Made by a program: the position numbers and the translations under genes. The notes beneath the pieces were generated by a model. The model was not told the origin of the DNA, ran no database searches, and saw nothing but the letters and a program-made list of their open reading frames with translations. A stretch of 64,000 bases of DNA from Primorskyibacter aestuariivivens (GTDB taxonomy: Bacteria > Pseudomonadota > Alphaproteobacteria > Rhodobacterales > Rhodobacteraceae): assembly GCF_028023675.1 (NCBI RefSeq), contig NZ_JAQIOZ010000001.1, positions 248,001 through 312,000 of the forward strand. The letters run 5' to 3'. Shown here piece after piece: positions 18,027-26,043 of this stretch. Within the stretch, counting starts at the first letter, position 1. Each line of letters begins with the position of its first letter.

Positions 18027-19265
18027 TTACAGCCGCAACCGTCGTGCACCGTAGATCAAAAGCCCTGCTGCTATGACAAACGCGACGGCAAAGGGCACCC
18101 TGAGCGCGAGATCCCGCCCAAGGGACGGCTCTGCCAAGGACACGAGAATTCCGGCCAGCAAAGCTCCGATGGACAGGCTGCCCCACCCAAAGAAACGGTA
18201 GAGCGCATTGACCCGGCCCAGAAGCGCATCGGGGATGTGGCGCTGGCGGTAAGAGACGGTGACGATGTTCCACAGCATGCCGCTAAAAACGATCGAGAAT
18301 TCCGCCAGCCCGGCCAGCACCGGATGTGCAGTCAGGGTATAGATCGCGTAGCCCAGGGGCATAACGGCAAGCGGGATCATGACGCTGGCCTGCCGTCCGA
18401 TGCGGGCCACGATGGCCGGGCCGATCACGCCGCCCATAACTCCGCCCGCGGCCCCGGCGCTGAGCAACAGGCCATAGCCCACCGGTCCCAGCCCGAGGAT
18501 TTCCTGTGAATAGAGCACCAGCATCGACATCACCAGCATGCCCGCCCCGTTCATCAGGCCCAGCATCAAGGCGAGCCGAAAGATCACTGCATGTTCGCGC
18601 ATCCATGCCCAGCCTTCGGCCAGTTCCACGCGCAGGGGGTGGCGGGCCGGAGGAGCGCGTTTGGGAATCCCCATGGTCCAGACCAGCGCGGCCGCGATGG
18701 CAAAACTTGCCGCATCCAGAAGGAAAGGCGCGGGCACGGACAGCGCAATCAGCACGCCCGCCAGCGGCGGGCCGACAAAGCTGCCCATGATCTTTTCAAC
18801 GCTCCAGATCCGGCCATTGGCGGTTTCCAGATCCGGTTCCGCCACCACCGAGGGCAGCACGGTCTGCGCCGCGTTGTCGCGCATCACCTCTGCCATTCCG
18901 AGAAGAAAAGCCAACGCCGAAAGTGTGCCGATATAGAGCGCCTCGTTCTGCGGCGGGGGCAGGTCGGGCAAGCTGATGATCAGCGCCACGACGCCAAAGG
19001 TCAGCACCAGCCGCACCAGATCGGCGCGCAGCATGATCTGGCGCCGGTCAAACCGGTCGATGAAGGCACCCGCCGGGATGGCAAACAAGAGCCATGGCAG
19101 CCGTGTGGCAAAGCCGACCATGGCAATCAGCATCGGGTCGCGGGTGATCAGCGTGGCCAGCCACGGAAAGGCCAGCGCCGAGACTCCGTCTCCAAGGTTG
19201 GAAATGCCCGCCGAGCTGAGCAGCAGGCGGAAATTGCGGTTCTGTCTGAGCGCCGAAGGTTGCAT
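18027..19265 (-). CDS. MFS transporter
   Basis: 412-residue membrane protein with twelve hydrophobic segments. The N-terminal NFRLLLSSAGISNLGDGVSALAFPWLA, the cytoplasmic loop AGAFIDRFDRRQIMLRADLVR (MFS motif A-like) and the VMRDNAAQTVLPSVV stretch resemble the EntS/enterobactin-exporter-like and MFS_3 group. Substrate cannot be told. The start is at MQPSALRQNRNFR; the reading frame continues upstream into the duplicated region near 19390 but that extension is not protein-like. The ribosome site is weak. Confidence 0.85.
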   Translation of the reverse strand: MQPSALRQNRNFRLLLSSAGISNLGDGVSALAFPWLATLITRDPMLIAMVGFATRLPWLLFAIPAGAFIDRFDRRQIMLRADLVRLVLTFGVVALIISLPDLPPPQNEALYIGTLSALAFLLGMAEVMRDNAAQTVLPSVVAEPDLETANGRIWSVEKIMGSFVGPPLAGVLIALSVPAPFLLDAASFAIAAALVWTMGIPKRAPPARHPLRVELAEGWAWMREHAVIFRLALMLGLMNGAGMLVMSMLVLYSQEILGLGPVGYGLLLSAGAAGGVMGGVIGPAIVARIGRQASVMIPLAVMPLGYAIYTLTAHPVLAGLAEFSIVFSGMLWNIVTVSYRQRHIPDALLGRVNALYRFFGWGSLSIGALLAGILVSLAEPSLGRDLALRVPFAVAFVIAAGLLIYGARRLRL

Positions 19266-19379
19266 GGCATCATCAGAGCGTGGACGAGGCAGGAGGGCAA
19301 GGCGGGCCCTTGGGTGCGGGCAGCGATGTCTTGTGTGCGAGACAAAGCGTGCATGGTTCGCGCCGCGTGATGGCCAGAC

Positions 19380-19700
19380 CGCGGGATGGCGATCTGACCG
19401 CTGCGCGGGGCACTTTATCCCAGCCAAACCCGAATGACTTTCGATCTGCGCGCTTACATCAGGCAAATCGCCAGCCCGGGGGGCGGGTCATGCTGAAAGC
19501 ATGCCTCTGGCATGACCGATCGCGCGGCGGCTTCGCCTTGATTCCGCGCCGGGCAAGCCGTAGCAACCGTATTGCTCCCTGCCCGCCTTCAACCTACCTT
19601 CCCCCCATGACCCACACCCCCTTCTCCTGCCCCTGTGGCGAAACCGAATGGCACATCGAGGCCCCGAAATCGGGCCTGCACCTGATCTGCTACTGCGCCG
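19380..19700 (+). repeat. Segmental duplication, intact copy (region before and start of DUF6151)
   Basis: Partner of 15002-15330 in inverted orientation. The identical 16-base block is at 19388-19403, followed by the CACTTTAT block (19411), the CTTGATTCCGCGC block (about 19538) and the C-run before the DUF6151 ATG. The two copies enclose the small ORF, pyrG, secG and the MFS gene. Confidence 0.7.
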
Positions 19701-20188
19701 ATTGCCAGACTGCCGCGCGGCATCTGGGGGCGGATACTGTGCTGGACGCGGCGGGGGGCACGGAAATCCTGCAAGTTGCGCCGGAACAGATCACATTTAC
19801 CAAGGGCGCGGAGAACCTCGGCGTGCTGCGTCTGTCGCCCAAAGGGCTGATGCGCTGGCACACGACCTGTTGCAACACGCCGGTGGCCAACACGGTCCAA
19901 TCGCCCAAGATCGCCTTTGCCGGTGTCATCGCCTCGAACCATCGCGGTGACCCCAAGGCACTGGGCAAGGTGCGGGCCTGGGTCAATACGGTCTATGCGC
20001 GGGGCGCGCGCAAACCCGCGAAAGATCAGGGCATGGGCCGCATGGCGTGGACCTTCCTGTCGCGGGCCTTTGTCCAGTTCACCTCGGGCCGCTGGCGCAA
20101 CACGCCGTTTTTCGCCGGGCCGGACATGGCCCCGGTGGCGACCCCGCGCGTGCTGAGCAAGGAAGAGCGCAACCGTGCGCGGCCGTGA
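19607..20188 (+). CDS. DUF6151 family protein
   Basis: 193 residues. The N-terminus has a GFA-like cysteine arrangement (CPCGETEW, CYCADC) and a later TTCCNTPVAN, so a zinc-binding fold related to the GFA family is likely. The C-terminal third is basic. No enzymatic role is known to me. This is the intact relative of the broken copy at 14718-15098. Its 3' end overlaps the next gene by 14 bp. Confidence 0.8.
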   Translation: MTHTPFSCPCGETEWHIEAPKSGLHLICYCADCQTAARHLGADTVLDAAGGTEILQVAPEQITFTKGAENLGVLRLSPKGLMRWHTTCCNTPVANTVQSPKIAFAGVIASNHRGDPKALGKVRAWVNTVYARGARKPAKDQGMGRMAWTFLSRAFVQFTSGRWRNTPFFAGPDMAPVATPRVLSKEERNRARP

Positions 20189-20873
20189 CGTCGCGGTCTG
20201 CCTGACGCTTCTGACCGCCCCGGCCCATGCTGATGGCATCACGCTTGTCCCCTACCCGCCGCTGGAGACGCAACTGGACGGGCATCTGGATTTCGAAACC
20301 CTTCCGCAGGCTGCTGAGCCGGGACATAATCTCGATGCGGGCTATGTCGGTGCCGGTGTCCGGCTGGGCAGCCATTTCGCGGGACAAGAGATCGGCACGC
20401 GCACAAGCCCCGGCGGGCAGCGCCATGATGCGTTGCTGAGCGCGCAAGCCCACAAACCGCTGACGCTTCTGAACGGTCCAGCTGGCCAGTCGCTGTCGGT
20501 TGCCTTGCACCGGGGCTTCGGCTCCATGGCGCTGTTTCCGCTTGGCCCGGACGGCTTTCCCGAGCTTGCCGCACGGGGCGAAGGCAGCGCGGCGTTTCTT
20601 TTCACGCAGGACCAGTCGCTGATCGGGCTGCGCATCCATTCCGGCTATCCCGACCCGCTGGGCAAAGCCGCCCGCCCCGGCGCAGCACATGTCACCTGTC
20701 TAAGCCGCGATGGACAGCCCATGGCCCGGATCGACATCCCGCTGGCCACCGGCATCACCGGCATCGGGCTGGCGTTTGATACGCCCATCGTGGGTTGCAC
20801 GCTCACCAATACCGACCCGGGCGGGATTGCCATTGACGATCTGCGCTACCGGTTGCAGGCTTTGACCGGGTAA
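20175..20873 (+). CDS. Exported protein of unknown function (first of two paralogues)
   Basis: 232 residues beginning with a short signal peptide (VAVCLTLLTAPAHA, cleavage after AHA likely). The mature part is beta-rich and ends with CTLTNTDPGGIAIDDLRYRL, a motif shared with the protein at 21407 and reminiscent of jelly-roll/PEP-CTERM-type extracellular domains, though no sorting tail is present. The GTG start follows GGAAGAG by 8 nt. It is followed after 15 bp by a TerB-like gene; the same two-gene order recurs at 21407-22555. Confidence 0.7.
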   Translation: MRGRDVAVCLTLLTAPAHADGITLVPYPPLETQLDGHLDFETLPQAAEPGHNLDAGYVGAGVRLGSHFAGQEIGTRTSPGGQRHDALLSAQAHKPLTLLNGPAGQSLSVALHRGFGSMALFPLGPDGFPELAARGEGSAAFLFTQDQSLIGLRIHSGYPDPLGKAARPGAAHVTCLSRDGQPMARIDIPLATGITGIGLAFDTPIVGCTLTNTDPGGIAIDDLRYRLQALTG

Positions 20874-20888
20874 CCGGAGGCATGGATC

Positions 20889-21344
20889 ATGAGTGGCATT
20901 ATCGAGCGTCTGAAGACACTGTTCACCGGCGGAGAGCTCCCCGACAAACCGCTGCCCGAACTGGACGCGGCCCATGCGATTGGCGCGCTTCTGGTCCGCG
21001 TGGCCAAGGCGGATCACGTTTACCTTTTTGAAGAGCTGGAACAGATCGACCGGATCCTCGCCCAGCGCAACGGGCTGAACCCGGTCGAGGCCGCCAAGAT
21101 GCGGGCCGATTGTGAACGGCTGGAACATGCCGGACCCGAGACGCCGCGCTTTGCCGAAATCCTCCGCGCCTCGGTCGATTACGAGGAGCGGCTGGCGGTG
21201 GTACAGGCGCTCTGGTCCGTCGTGCTGGCCGATGGCATCCGCGAGGAACACGAGGTCGCGCTGGTGGACCTGATCGAGGACATGCTGGGCGTGAGCGAGG
21301 AACACAGCCGCGAAGCCCGCGACAGCGCCGAGGTGATCCCCTGA
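20889..21344 (+). CDS. TerB-like (tellurite resistance B fold) protein, first copy
   Basis: 151 residues, all-helical. The features of the TerB/DjlA N-terminal helical domain are present: ALLVRVAKADHVYLFEELEQIDRIL and VVLADGIREEHEVALVDLIEDMLGVS, two acidic D-x-x-x-x-x-x-E repeats that may bind metal. No signal peptide, so cytoplasmic. Tellurite resistance itself cannot be inferred from this fold. It is paralogous to the protein at 22118. Confidence 0.85.
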   Translation: MSGIIERLKTLFTGGELPDKPLPELDAAHAIGALLVRVAKADHVYLFEELEQIDRILAQRNGLNPVEAAKMRADCERLEHAGPETPRFAEILRASVDYEERLAVVQALWSVVLADGIREEHEVALVDLIEDMLGVSEEHSREARDSAEVIP

Positions 21345-21406
21345 CCCCCGTCTGAACGTCTCCTCAACTTTGGCGACAGGCCCCTGAAACCGTGCTATTC
21401 TTGGCC

Positions 21407-22063
21407 ATGGTCCGGATAGTTGGTCTTGCGCTTGGATTTTCCCTCGCGGCCTCGGTTGCCGCCGCCTGCGCACGAGCGATTTGCGTCGTGCCGCCCGAAA
21501 CCCTCCCATTGGCCCATGTCATCACCTTTGACGATCAGCCCAGCGGCATGGGTCCGGGGATCGAACATCGCGACGTGCTGGTGCTCGACGGCGCGCAGTT
21601 CGGCGAACATTTTCACGGCCAGATACGCGGTGCCGTGGGGGATTTCGACGTGATCGCCGGGCAGGCCCTGGCCCCGCTGGCCCTGCGTCCCGGCCCGGCG
21701 GGCGAACTGTTCAGCATTCACAGACTGGGTCCCAGCAATGTCATCAACGGTTTCGGCCCCGCCCGCTTCCCCAAACGCGAGGCACAGGGCGAAGGCGCAT
21801 TGGCGGTGCTGTTTGACGATGACCAGCCCGCATTGTCCTTTGACATTCTGGGCGGTGAGGACGGCACGGCGTTGATCACCTTTCTGCGCCGCGACGGTAC
21901 GGTGATTGACGCGGTGGAACTGACGCCCTTGTCGGATCGTGAGTTCGGCTTCATGCGTCAAGGGCTGCGTCCGGATATCGCAGGCTTCGTGATCACCAAT
22001 ACCGACCCCGAGGGTATCGCCGTCGACAACCTCCGCTTTGGCGCGGTGCCGCAATTGGGATAA
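21407..22063 (+). CDS. Exported protein of unknown function (second paralogue)
   Basis: 218 residues with a signal peptide (IVGLALGFSLAASVAAACA). The mature protein starts with VITFDDQP and ends with FVITNTDPEGIAVDNLRFG, matching the end of the protein at 20175. The ATG at 21407 gives a normal signal peptide; the GTG at 21392 only adds five residues. It is again followed by a TerB-like gene. Function unknown; extracellular or periplasmic location is inferred from the signal peptide. Confidence 0.7.
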   Translation: MVRIVGLALGFSLAASVAAACARAICVVPPETLPLAHVITFDDQPSGMGPGIEHRDVLVLDGAQFGEHFHGQIRGAVGDFDVIAGQALAPLALRPGPAGELFSIHRLGPSNVINGFGPARFPKREAQGEGALAVLFDDDQPALSFDILGGEDGTALITFLRRDGTVIDAVELTPLSDREFGFMRQGLRPDIAGFVITNTDPEGIAVDNLRFGAVPQLG

Positions 22064-22117
22064 ACGTTTGATCGCACCCCATTGGCGCGGGCCGCGCAGG
22101 TGGCTATATCTTCCCCC

Positions 22118-22555
22118 ATGTTTGCAGATTTTCTCAAGCGGCTGACCCAGCCCGAACCCGATACATTGCCCGACGCGGATGCGCGGCTTGCACTCACCGC
22201 GCTTCTGGTCCGCATCGCCCGGTCCGACGGCACCTTTGACGAGGGCGAGATGGCCACCATCGACCGGATCACCGCCGAACGCTATGGCCTGTCGCCCTTT
22301 GAGGCCACGGCGCTTCGCAAGGAGGCGGAGCAACTGGAAGCCGAGGCCCCCGACACGGTGCGCTTTACCCGCGCAATCAAGGACGCGGTCCCGCATGACA
22401 ACCGCATGGCCGTGATCGAGGACCTGTGGAAGGTCGTGCTGGCCGATGGTGAACGCGATCACGCCGAAAACGCCCTGCTGCGCATGGTGGCCCCTATGCT
22501 TGGGATAAATGACCGCGACAGCGCGCTCGCCCGGCAACGTGTCGAACGCGGATGA
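22118..22555 (+). CDS. TerB-like protein, second copy
   Basis: 145 residues, helical, with ALLVRIARSDGTFDEGEMATIDRI and KVVLADGERDHAENALLRMV, the two acidic repeats of the TerB fold. It resembles the protein at 20889 along its whole length. The ATG at 22118 is chosen over an in-frame codon 12 residues upstream. It overlaps the start of the PhnD-like gene by 4 nt, so both may be translated together. Confidence 0.85.
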   Translation: MFADFLKRLTQPEPDTLPDADARLALTALLVRIARSDGTFDEGEMATIDRITAERYGLSPFEATALRKEAEQLEAEAPDTVRFTRAIKDAVPHDNRMAVIEDLWKVVLADGERDHAENALLRMVAPMLGINDRDSALARQRVERG

Positions 22556-23298
22556 TTGCCGCCCTGCCGATGTATGACCGCCCCGAAACGGCGGCGGCCA
22601 ATGATGCGTTCTGGGCGGCGATCCGGGCGGAGCTGGGCGACGGTCCCGAGGAACTGACGCGCGAGGGAGATCTGTGGGAAATCTGGCAATCACCCGAGCT
22701 GCTTTTGGCGCAGACCTGTTCGCTGCCGTTTCGCGCGCGGCTGCACCCGGCGGTCACACTGGTGGCGACGCCGGATTATGGCCTGCCGGGTTGTGCGCCG
22801 GGGTTCTACAATTCGGTTCTGGTTGTGCATCCGAACAGCGACGCCGATCACATCAGCGGGTTCGAGGGCAAGCGGCTGGCCTACAACGAACCCCTGTCGC
22901 AATCGGGCTGGGCCGCACCGATGGGCTATGCGGCGGGGTTTGACGTGATGTTTGGCGCATTTGTCCAGACCGGCGCGCATCTTGCCTCGGCCCGCGCCGT
23001 GGCCGAGGGCCGCGCCGACATTGCGGCCATTGACGCGCTCACGTGGGAGATGATCCGGCGCTACGATCCCTTTGCCGCCGAACTGCGGGAACTCGACCGC
23101 ACAACGCCGACCCCCGCTCTGCCCTATATCGCGGCACGGGGACATGACCCGGCGCGCATCGCCGAAGCGTTGGAGAAGGCGATCACAGCTCTGGGCGCAT
23201 CCCACCGCGACACGCTTGGCTTGCGCGGGATCGTCCGGCTTCCGGCCGAGGCTTATCTGGCGCTTCCCATTCCGGCCCCGCCGCCTGAAAATGGCTGA
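22552..23298 (+). CDS. PhnD-like substrate-binding-fold protein without signal peptide
   Basis: 248 residues resembling phosphate/phosphonate ABC transporter binding proteins: LVATPDYGLPGCAPGFYNSVLVVHPNSD, then GFEGKRLAYNEPLSQSGWAAP and GRADIAAIDALTWEM. No export signal is seen at the N-terminus (MIAALPMYDRPETAA), so unlike true PhnD it may be cytoplasmic, possibly acting as a sensor or an enzyme-like binder. No PhnC/PhnE genes lie nearby. It is coupled to the TerB gene by ATGA overlap. Confidence 0.75.
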   Translation: MIAALPMYDRPETAAANDAFWAAIRAELGDGPEELTREGDLWEIWQSPELLLAQTCSLPFRARLHPAVTLVATPDYGLPGCAPGFYNSVLVVHPNSDADHISGFEGKRLAYNEPLSQSGWAAPMGYAAGFDVMFGAFVQTGAHLASARAVAEGRADIAAIDALTWEMIRRYDPFAAELRELDRTTPTPALPYIAARGHDPARIAEALEKAITALGASHRDTLGLRGIVRLPAEAYLALPIPAPPPENG

Positions 23299-23429
23299 GA
23301 CCTGCCGCCGAAACGGGCTTCCCTAACGGCATTTGGGACAAAAACCGGCGTAATCCGACGTTTTGAAAGTTGCATGGCCCGAATTTTTCGGCCCTACTGA
23401 CGCGCAGATTCAGCACATGGGACCACGCC

Positions 23430-24206
23430 TTGACCGATCAGACCCCCGTTATCGAGATCCGCGACCTGCACAAGAGCTATGGCGCGCTAGAGGTGCTCAA
23501 GGGTGTGTCGATCACCGCGCATAAGGGCGAGGTGATCTCGCTGATCGGGTCTTCCGGGTCGGGCAAATCCACGCTGCTGCGCTGCGCCAACCTTCTGGAA
23601 GACAGCCAGCAGGGCGAGATCCTGTTCAAGGGCGAGCCGGTCTCCTGGAAAGGCAGCGGGCATGGTCGTCGCCCGGCCGATCCGAAACAGGTGCTGCGCA
23701 TCCGCACGAACCTGTCGATGGTGTTTCAGCAGTTCAACCTGTGGTCCCACCTCACGATCCTGCAAAACGTCATGGAAGCCCCGGTGACCGTGCTGGGCCG
23801 GGACAGGGCCGAGGTCGAGGAAAAGGCCCGGCATTACCTGGACAAGGTGGGGATCGGCGACAAATGCGATGTCTATCCCGCGCAATTGTCCGGCGGCCAG
23901 CAACAGCGCGCCGCGATTGCGCGCGGACTGGCAATGGAGCCCGAAGCGCTGCTCTTTGACGAGCCAACCAGCGCGCTGGATCCGGAACTTGAGCAAGAGG
24001 TGGTACGCGTGATCAAGGATCTGGCCAGCGAGGGCCGGACCATGCTGATCGTGACCCATGACATGAAAATGGCCCATGATGTGAGCGACCATGTCGTGTT
24101 CCTGCATCAGGGGCTGATCGAGGAAGAAGGCGCGCCCGAAACACTCTTTGGCGCACCCAAATCTGAACGGCTTCGGGGGTTCCTCTCCTCGACCATGGCC
24201 GTTTGA
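23430..24206 (+). CDS. ABC transporter ATP-binding protein, polar amino acid family
   Basis: 258 residues. Walker A (GSSGSGKSTLL), Q-loop (VFQQFNLWSHLT), signature LSGGQQQR, Walker B (LLFDEPTSALD) and the switch His (VTHDM) are all present. The close fit to HisP/GlnQ-type ATPases places it in the PAAT family. The start is probably TTG at 23430 (TDQTPVIEIRDLHKSYG); an in-frame start 20 codons earlier would add unrelated residues. First gene of a four-gene transporter set (ATPase, binding protein, two permeases). Confidence 0.92.
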   Translation: MTDQTPVIEIRDLHKSYGALEVLKGVSITAHKGEVISLIGSSGSGKSTLLRCANLLEDSQQGEILFKGEPVSWKGSGHGRRPADPKQVLRIRTNLSMVFQQFNLWSHLTILQNVMEAPVTVLGRDRAEVEEKARHYLDKVGIGDKCDVYPAQLSGGQQQRAAIARGLAMEPEALLFDEPTSALDPELEQEVVRVIKDLASEGRTMLIVTHDMKMAHDVSDHVVFLHQGLIEEEGAPETLFGAPKSERLRGFLSSTMAV

Positions 24207-24233
24207 ACAAGAACCAAAACAAGGGAGCAAATC

Positions 24234-24962
24234 ATGAAAAACATTCTTCTGGGCACTGCCGCGATCGCGCTGAGCGCCTCCATGGCCTTTGCCGGCAGCC
24301 ATGGCGACGTGGTGCGCATGGGCACCGAGGGCGCTTACCCTCCGTTCAACTTCATCAATGACGCGGGCGAAGTGGACGGATTCGAACGTGAGCTGGGCGA
24401 CGAGCTTTGCGCGCGGGCCGAGCTGACCTGTGAATGGGTCACAAACGAATGGGATTCGATCATTCCGAACCTTGTGTCGGGCAATTACGACACCATCATC
24501 GCGGGCATGTCGATCACCGATGAGCGCGACGAAGTGATTGATTTCACGCAAAACTATACGCAGCCTGATCCGTCGGCCTATCTTGCCAAGAACGGCATGG
24601 CGGTCGATCTGGAAGGTGGTGTGATCGCCGCGCAGGCAGGTACAATCCAGGCGTCTCACGTGGCGGCCTCTGGCGCGACCCTGCTGGAATTTGCCTCGCC
24701 CGAAGAAACCATCGCCGCCGTGCGTGACGGCGAGGCCGACGCAGTACTGGCCGACCGCGCCTTTCTGACGCCGATTGCCGAAGAGGATCCGGAACTGGAA
24801 TTCTACGGTGATCTGGTCTTGATCGGTGGTGGCGTCGGCATGGGCCTGCGTGAAAGCGATGGCGAGTTGCGTGCCAAGTTCGACGCGGCCATCCAGTCCA
24901 TGAAAGACGATGGCAGCCTGAACGCGCTGATTGAAAAATGGGAGATTGGCGAAACCTTCTGA
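24234..24962 (+). CDS. Periplasmic amino-acid-binding protein of the ABC transporter
   Basis: 242 residues: signal peptide (KNILLGTAAIALSASMAFA), then the SBP family 3 start GTEGAYPPFNFINDAGEVDGFE. A likely disulfide (LCARAELTCEW) is in the position usual for lysine/arginine/ornithine binders. YDTIIAGMSITDERDEVIDFTQNY is the ligand-binding signature of the family. Ligand likely a basic amino acid or polyamine-like amine; the sequence cannot decide. RBS AAGGGAG is placed well. Confidence 0.92.
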   Translation: MKNILLGTAAIALSASMAFAGSHGDVVRMGTEGAYPPFNFINDAGEVDGFERELGDELCARAELTCEWVTNEWDSIIPNLVSGNYDTIIAGMSITDERDEVIDFTQNYTQPDPSAYLAKNGMAVDLEGGVIAAQAGTIQASHVAASGATLLEFASPEETIAAVRDGEADAVLADRAFLTPIAEEDPELEFYGDLVLIGGGVGMGLRESDGELRAKFDAAIQSMKDDGSLNALIEKWEIGETF

Positions 24963-24977
24963 TCGCCCTTTCCACCT

Positions 24978-25034
24978 GGCGGGCAAATTTCTTCGAAGAA
25001 ATTTGACAAAAGTTTTCGAAAACTTTTGCCCGCC
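24978..25034. repeat. Nested double-hairpin element between transporter genes
   Basis: Two perfect palindromic hairpins, AAATTTCTTC/GAAGAAATTT (24985-25004) and CAAAAGTTTTC/GAAAACTTTTG (25007-25028), are enclosed by an outer 7-bp stem GGCGGGC/GCCCGCC. It lies between the binding-protein and permease genes. It probably lowers read-through or protects the upstream mRNA end, so that the binding protein is made in excess. Confidence 0.8.
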
Positions 25035-25056
25035 CCTTCCGCCGGATACCGCCTGA

Positions 25057-25938
25057 ATGTTTTCCTATTGCGCCGATCCTGACACGCTTTCCGGGCTCAC
25101 GTGGCTGTCATGCTACCTGACCACCGGCAAACATATGGCGTTCTACGTCTCGTTCGGCACGGTGCTTCTGCTTCTGGCCATCACGGCGCCGACCGCTTTG
25201 CTGTTCGGCTTTGGCGGCGCGGCAGCAGCGCGGGCGCGGTTTTTTCCCCTGCGCTGGGTCGGCAAGGCCTATATCTCGGTGGTGCGCGGCGTGCCGGACA
25301 TCGCGTTTTTCCTGTTCTTCGTGATCGCGCTGGACCAGGGGTTTGAGTGGCTGCGCCACAAGGTGAAATGCCCCGACTGGGATCAACCGATCCGGCAGGG
25401 CAGCGATTTCGTGGTCTGCGACGCGGCCAAGCTGCCCTTGGGCAATGCCGCGCAATGGGTGCATGAAACCTACGGGTTCTTCCTTGCCGTGCTGACCTTT
25501 GCCATCGTGTTCGGGGCCTTTGCGGCCAATGTGCTGTTCGGGGCCATGCGCGCCGTGCCACATGCGCAGCTCGAGACGGCGGAGGCCTACGGCATGACCC
25601 AGCGCCAGACCTTCTGGCGTATCCTTGTGCCGCAGATGTGGGTCTATGCCCTGCCCGGTCTGTCCAACCTGTGGATGGTGCTGATCAAGGCAACGCCCTT
25701 GCTGTTCCTGCTTGGGGTAGAGGATATCGTCTATTGGGCGCGCGAGTTGGGCGGCACCAAGACGCCGCGCTTTACCGATTACCCCCATGGCGACTGGCGC
25801 ATGTGGTACTTCCTCGTTCTGTTGATCTTCTACCTTGCCTTTACCCGTGTGTCCGAAGTGGTCCTGGACCGGGTGATGAAAAAGCTGACCCATGGGCAGG
25901 CCACCGCAGGCGGCGAAGCGCAGAGGAAGGCGGCATGA
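25057..25938 (+). CDS. ABC transporter permease (HisQ-like)
   Basis: 293-residue inner-membrane permease. The EAA loop LETAEAYGMTQRQTFWRILVPQMW that contacts the ATPase is present. It is longer than a typical HisQ (about 230) because of an insertion at about residues 100-145 (EWLRHKVKCPDWDQPIRQGS and DFVVCDAAKLPLGN) that contains two cysteines and lies between membrane helices. The insertion may be periplasmic and disulfide-linked. It pairs with the permease at 26044. Confidence 0.88.
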   Translation: MFSYCADPDTLSGLTWLSCYLTTGKHMAFYVSFGTVLLLLAITAPTALLFGFGGAAAARARFFPLRWVGKAYISVVRGVPDIAFFLFFVIALDQGFEWLRHKVKCPDWDQPIRQGSDFVVCDAAKLPLGNAAQWVHETYGFFLAVLTFAIVFGAFAANVLFGAMRAVPHAQLETAEAYGMTQRQTFWRILVPQMWVYALPGLSNLWMVLIKATPLLFLLGVEDIVYWARELGGTKTPRFTDYPHGDWRMWYFLVLLIFYLAFTRVSEVVLDRVMKKLTHGQATAGGEAQRKAA

Positions 25939-25968
25939 GGAAAACGGCATGATCATCACTGTCTTTTT

Positions 25969-26026
25969 GGGGGCTCTGCCCCCGTCCCTGCGGGACTCCC
26001 CCGAGGTATTTTCAAACAGAAGAAGA
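25969..26026. repeat. Intergenic repeat, copy 1
   Basis: Two small GC hairpins (GGGGGCTCTGCCCCC and GTCCCTGCGGGAC) followed by CCCCCGAGGTATTTT and an AGAAGAAG tail. The same layout recurs at 30330-30391. Repeats of this kind are, from memory, spread through intergenic regions of Rhodobacteraceae. Here it occupies almost the whole gap between the two permease genes. Confidence 0.75.
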
Positions 26027-26043
26027 CCCATGGGGCGCGAAGC

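Noticed and set aside
23360-23400. GGCCCGAATTTTTCGGCCC hairpin before the ABC ATPase as a terminator
   Set aside because: The arms pair only with a bulge and no T run follows on either strand.
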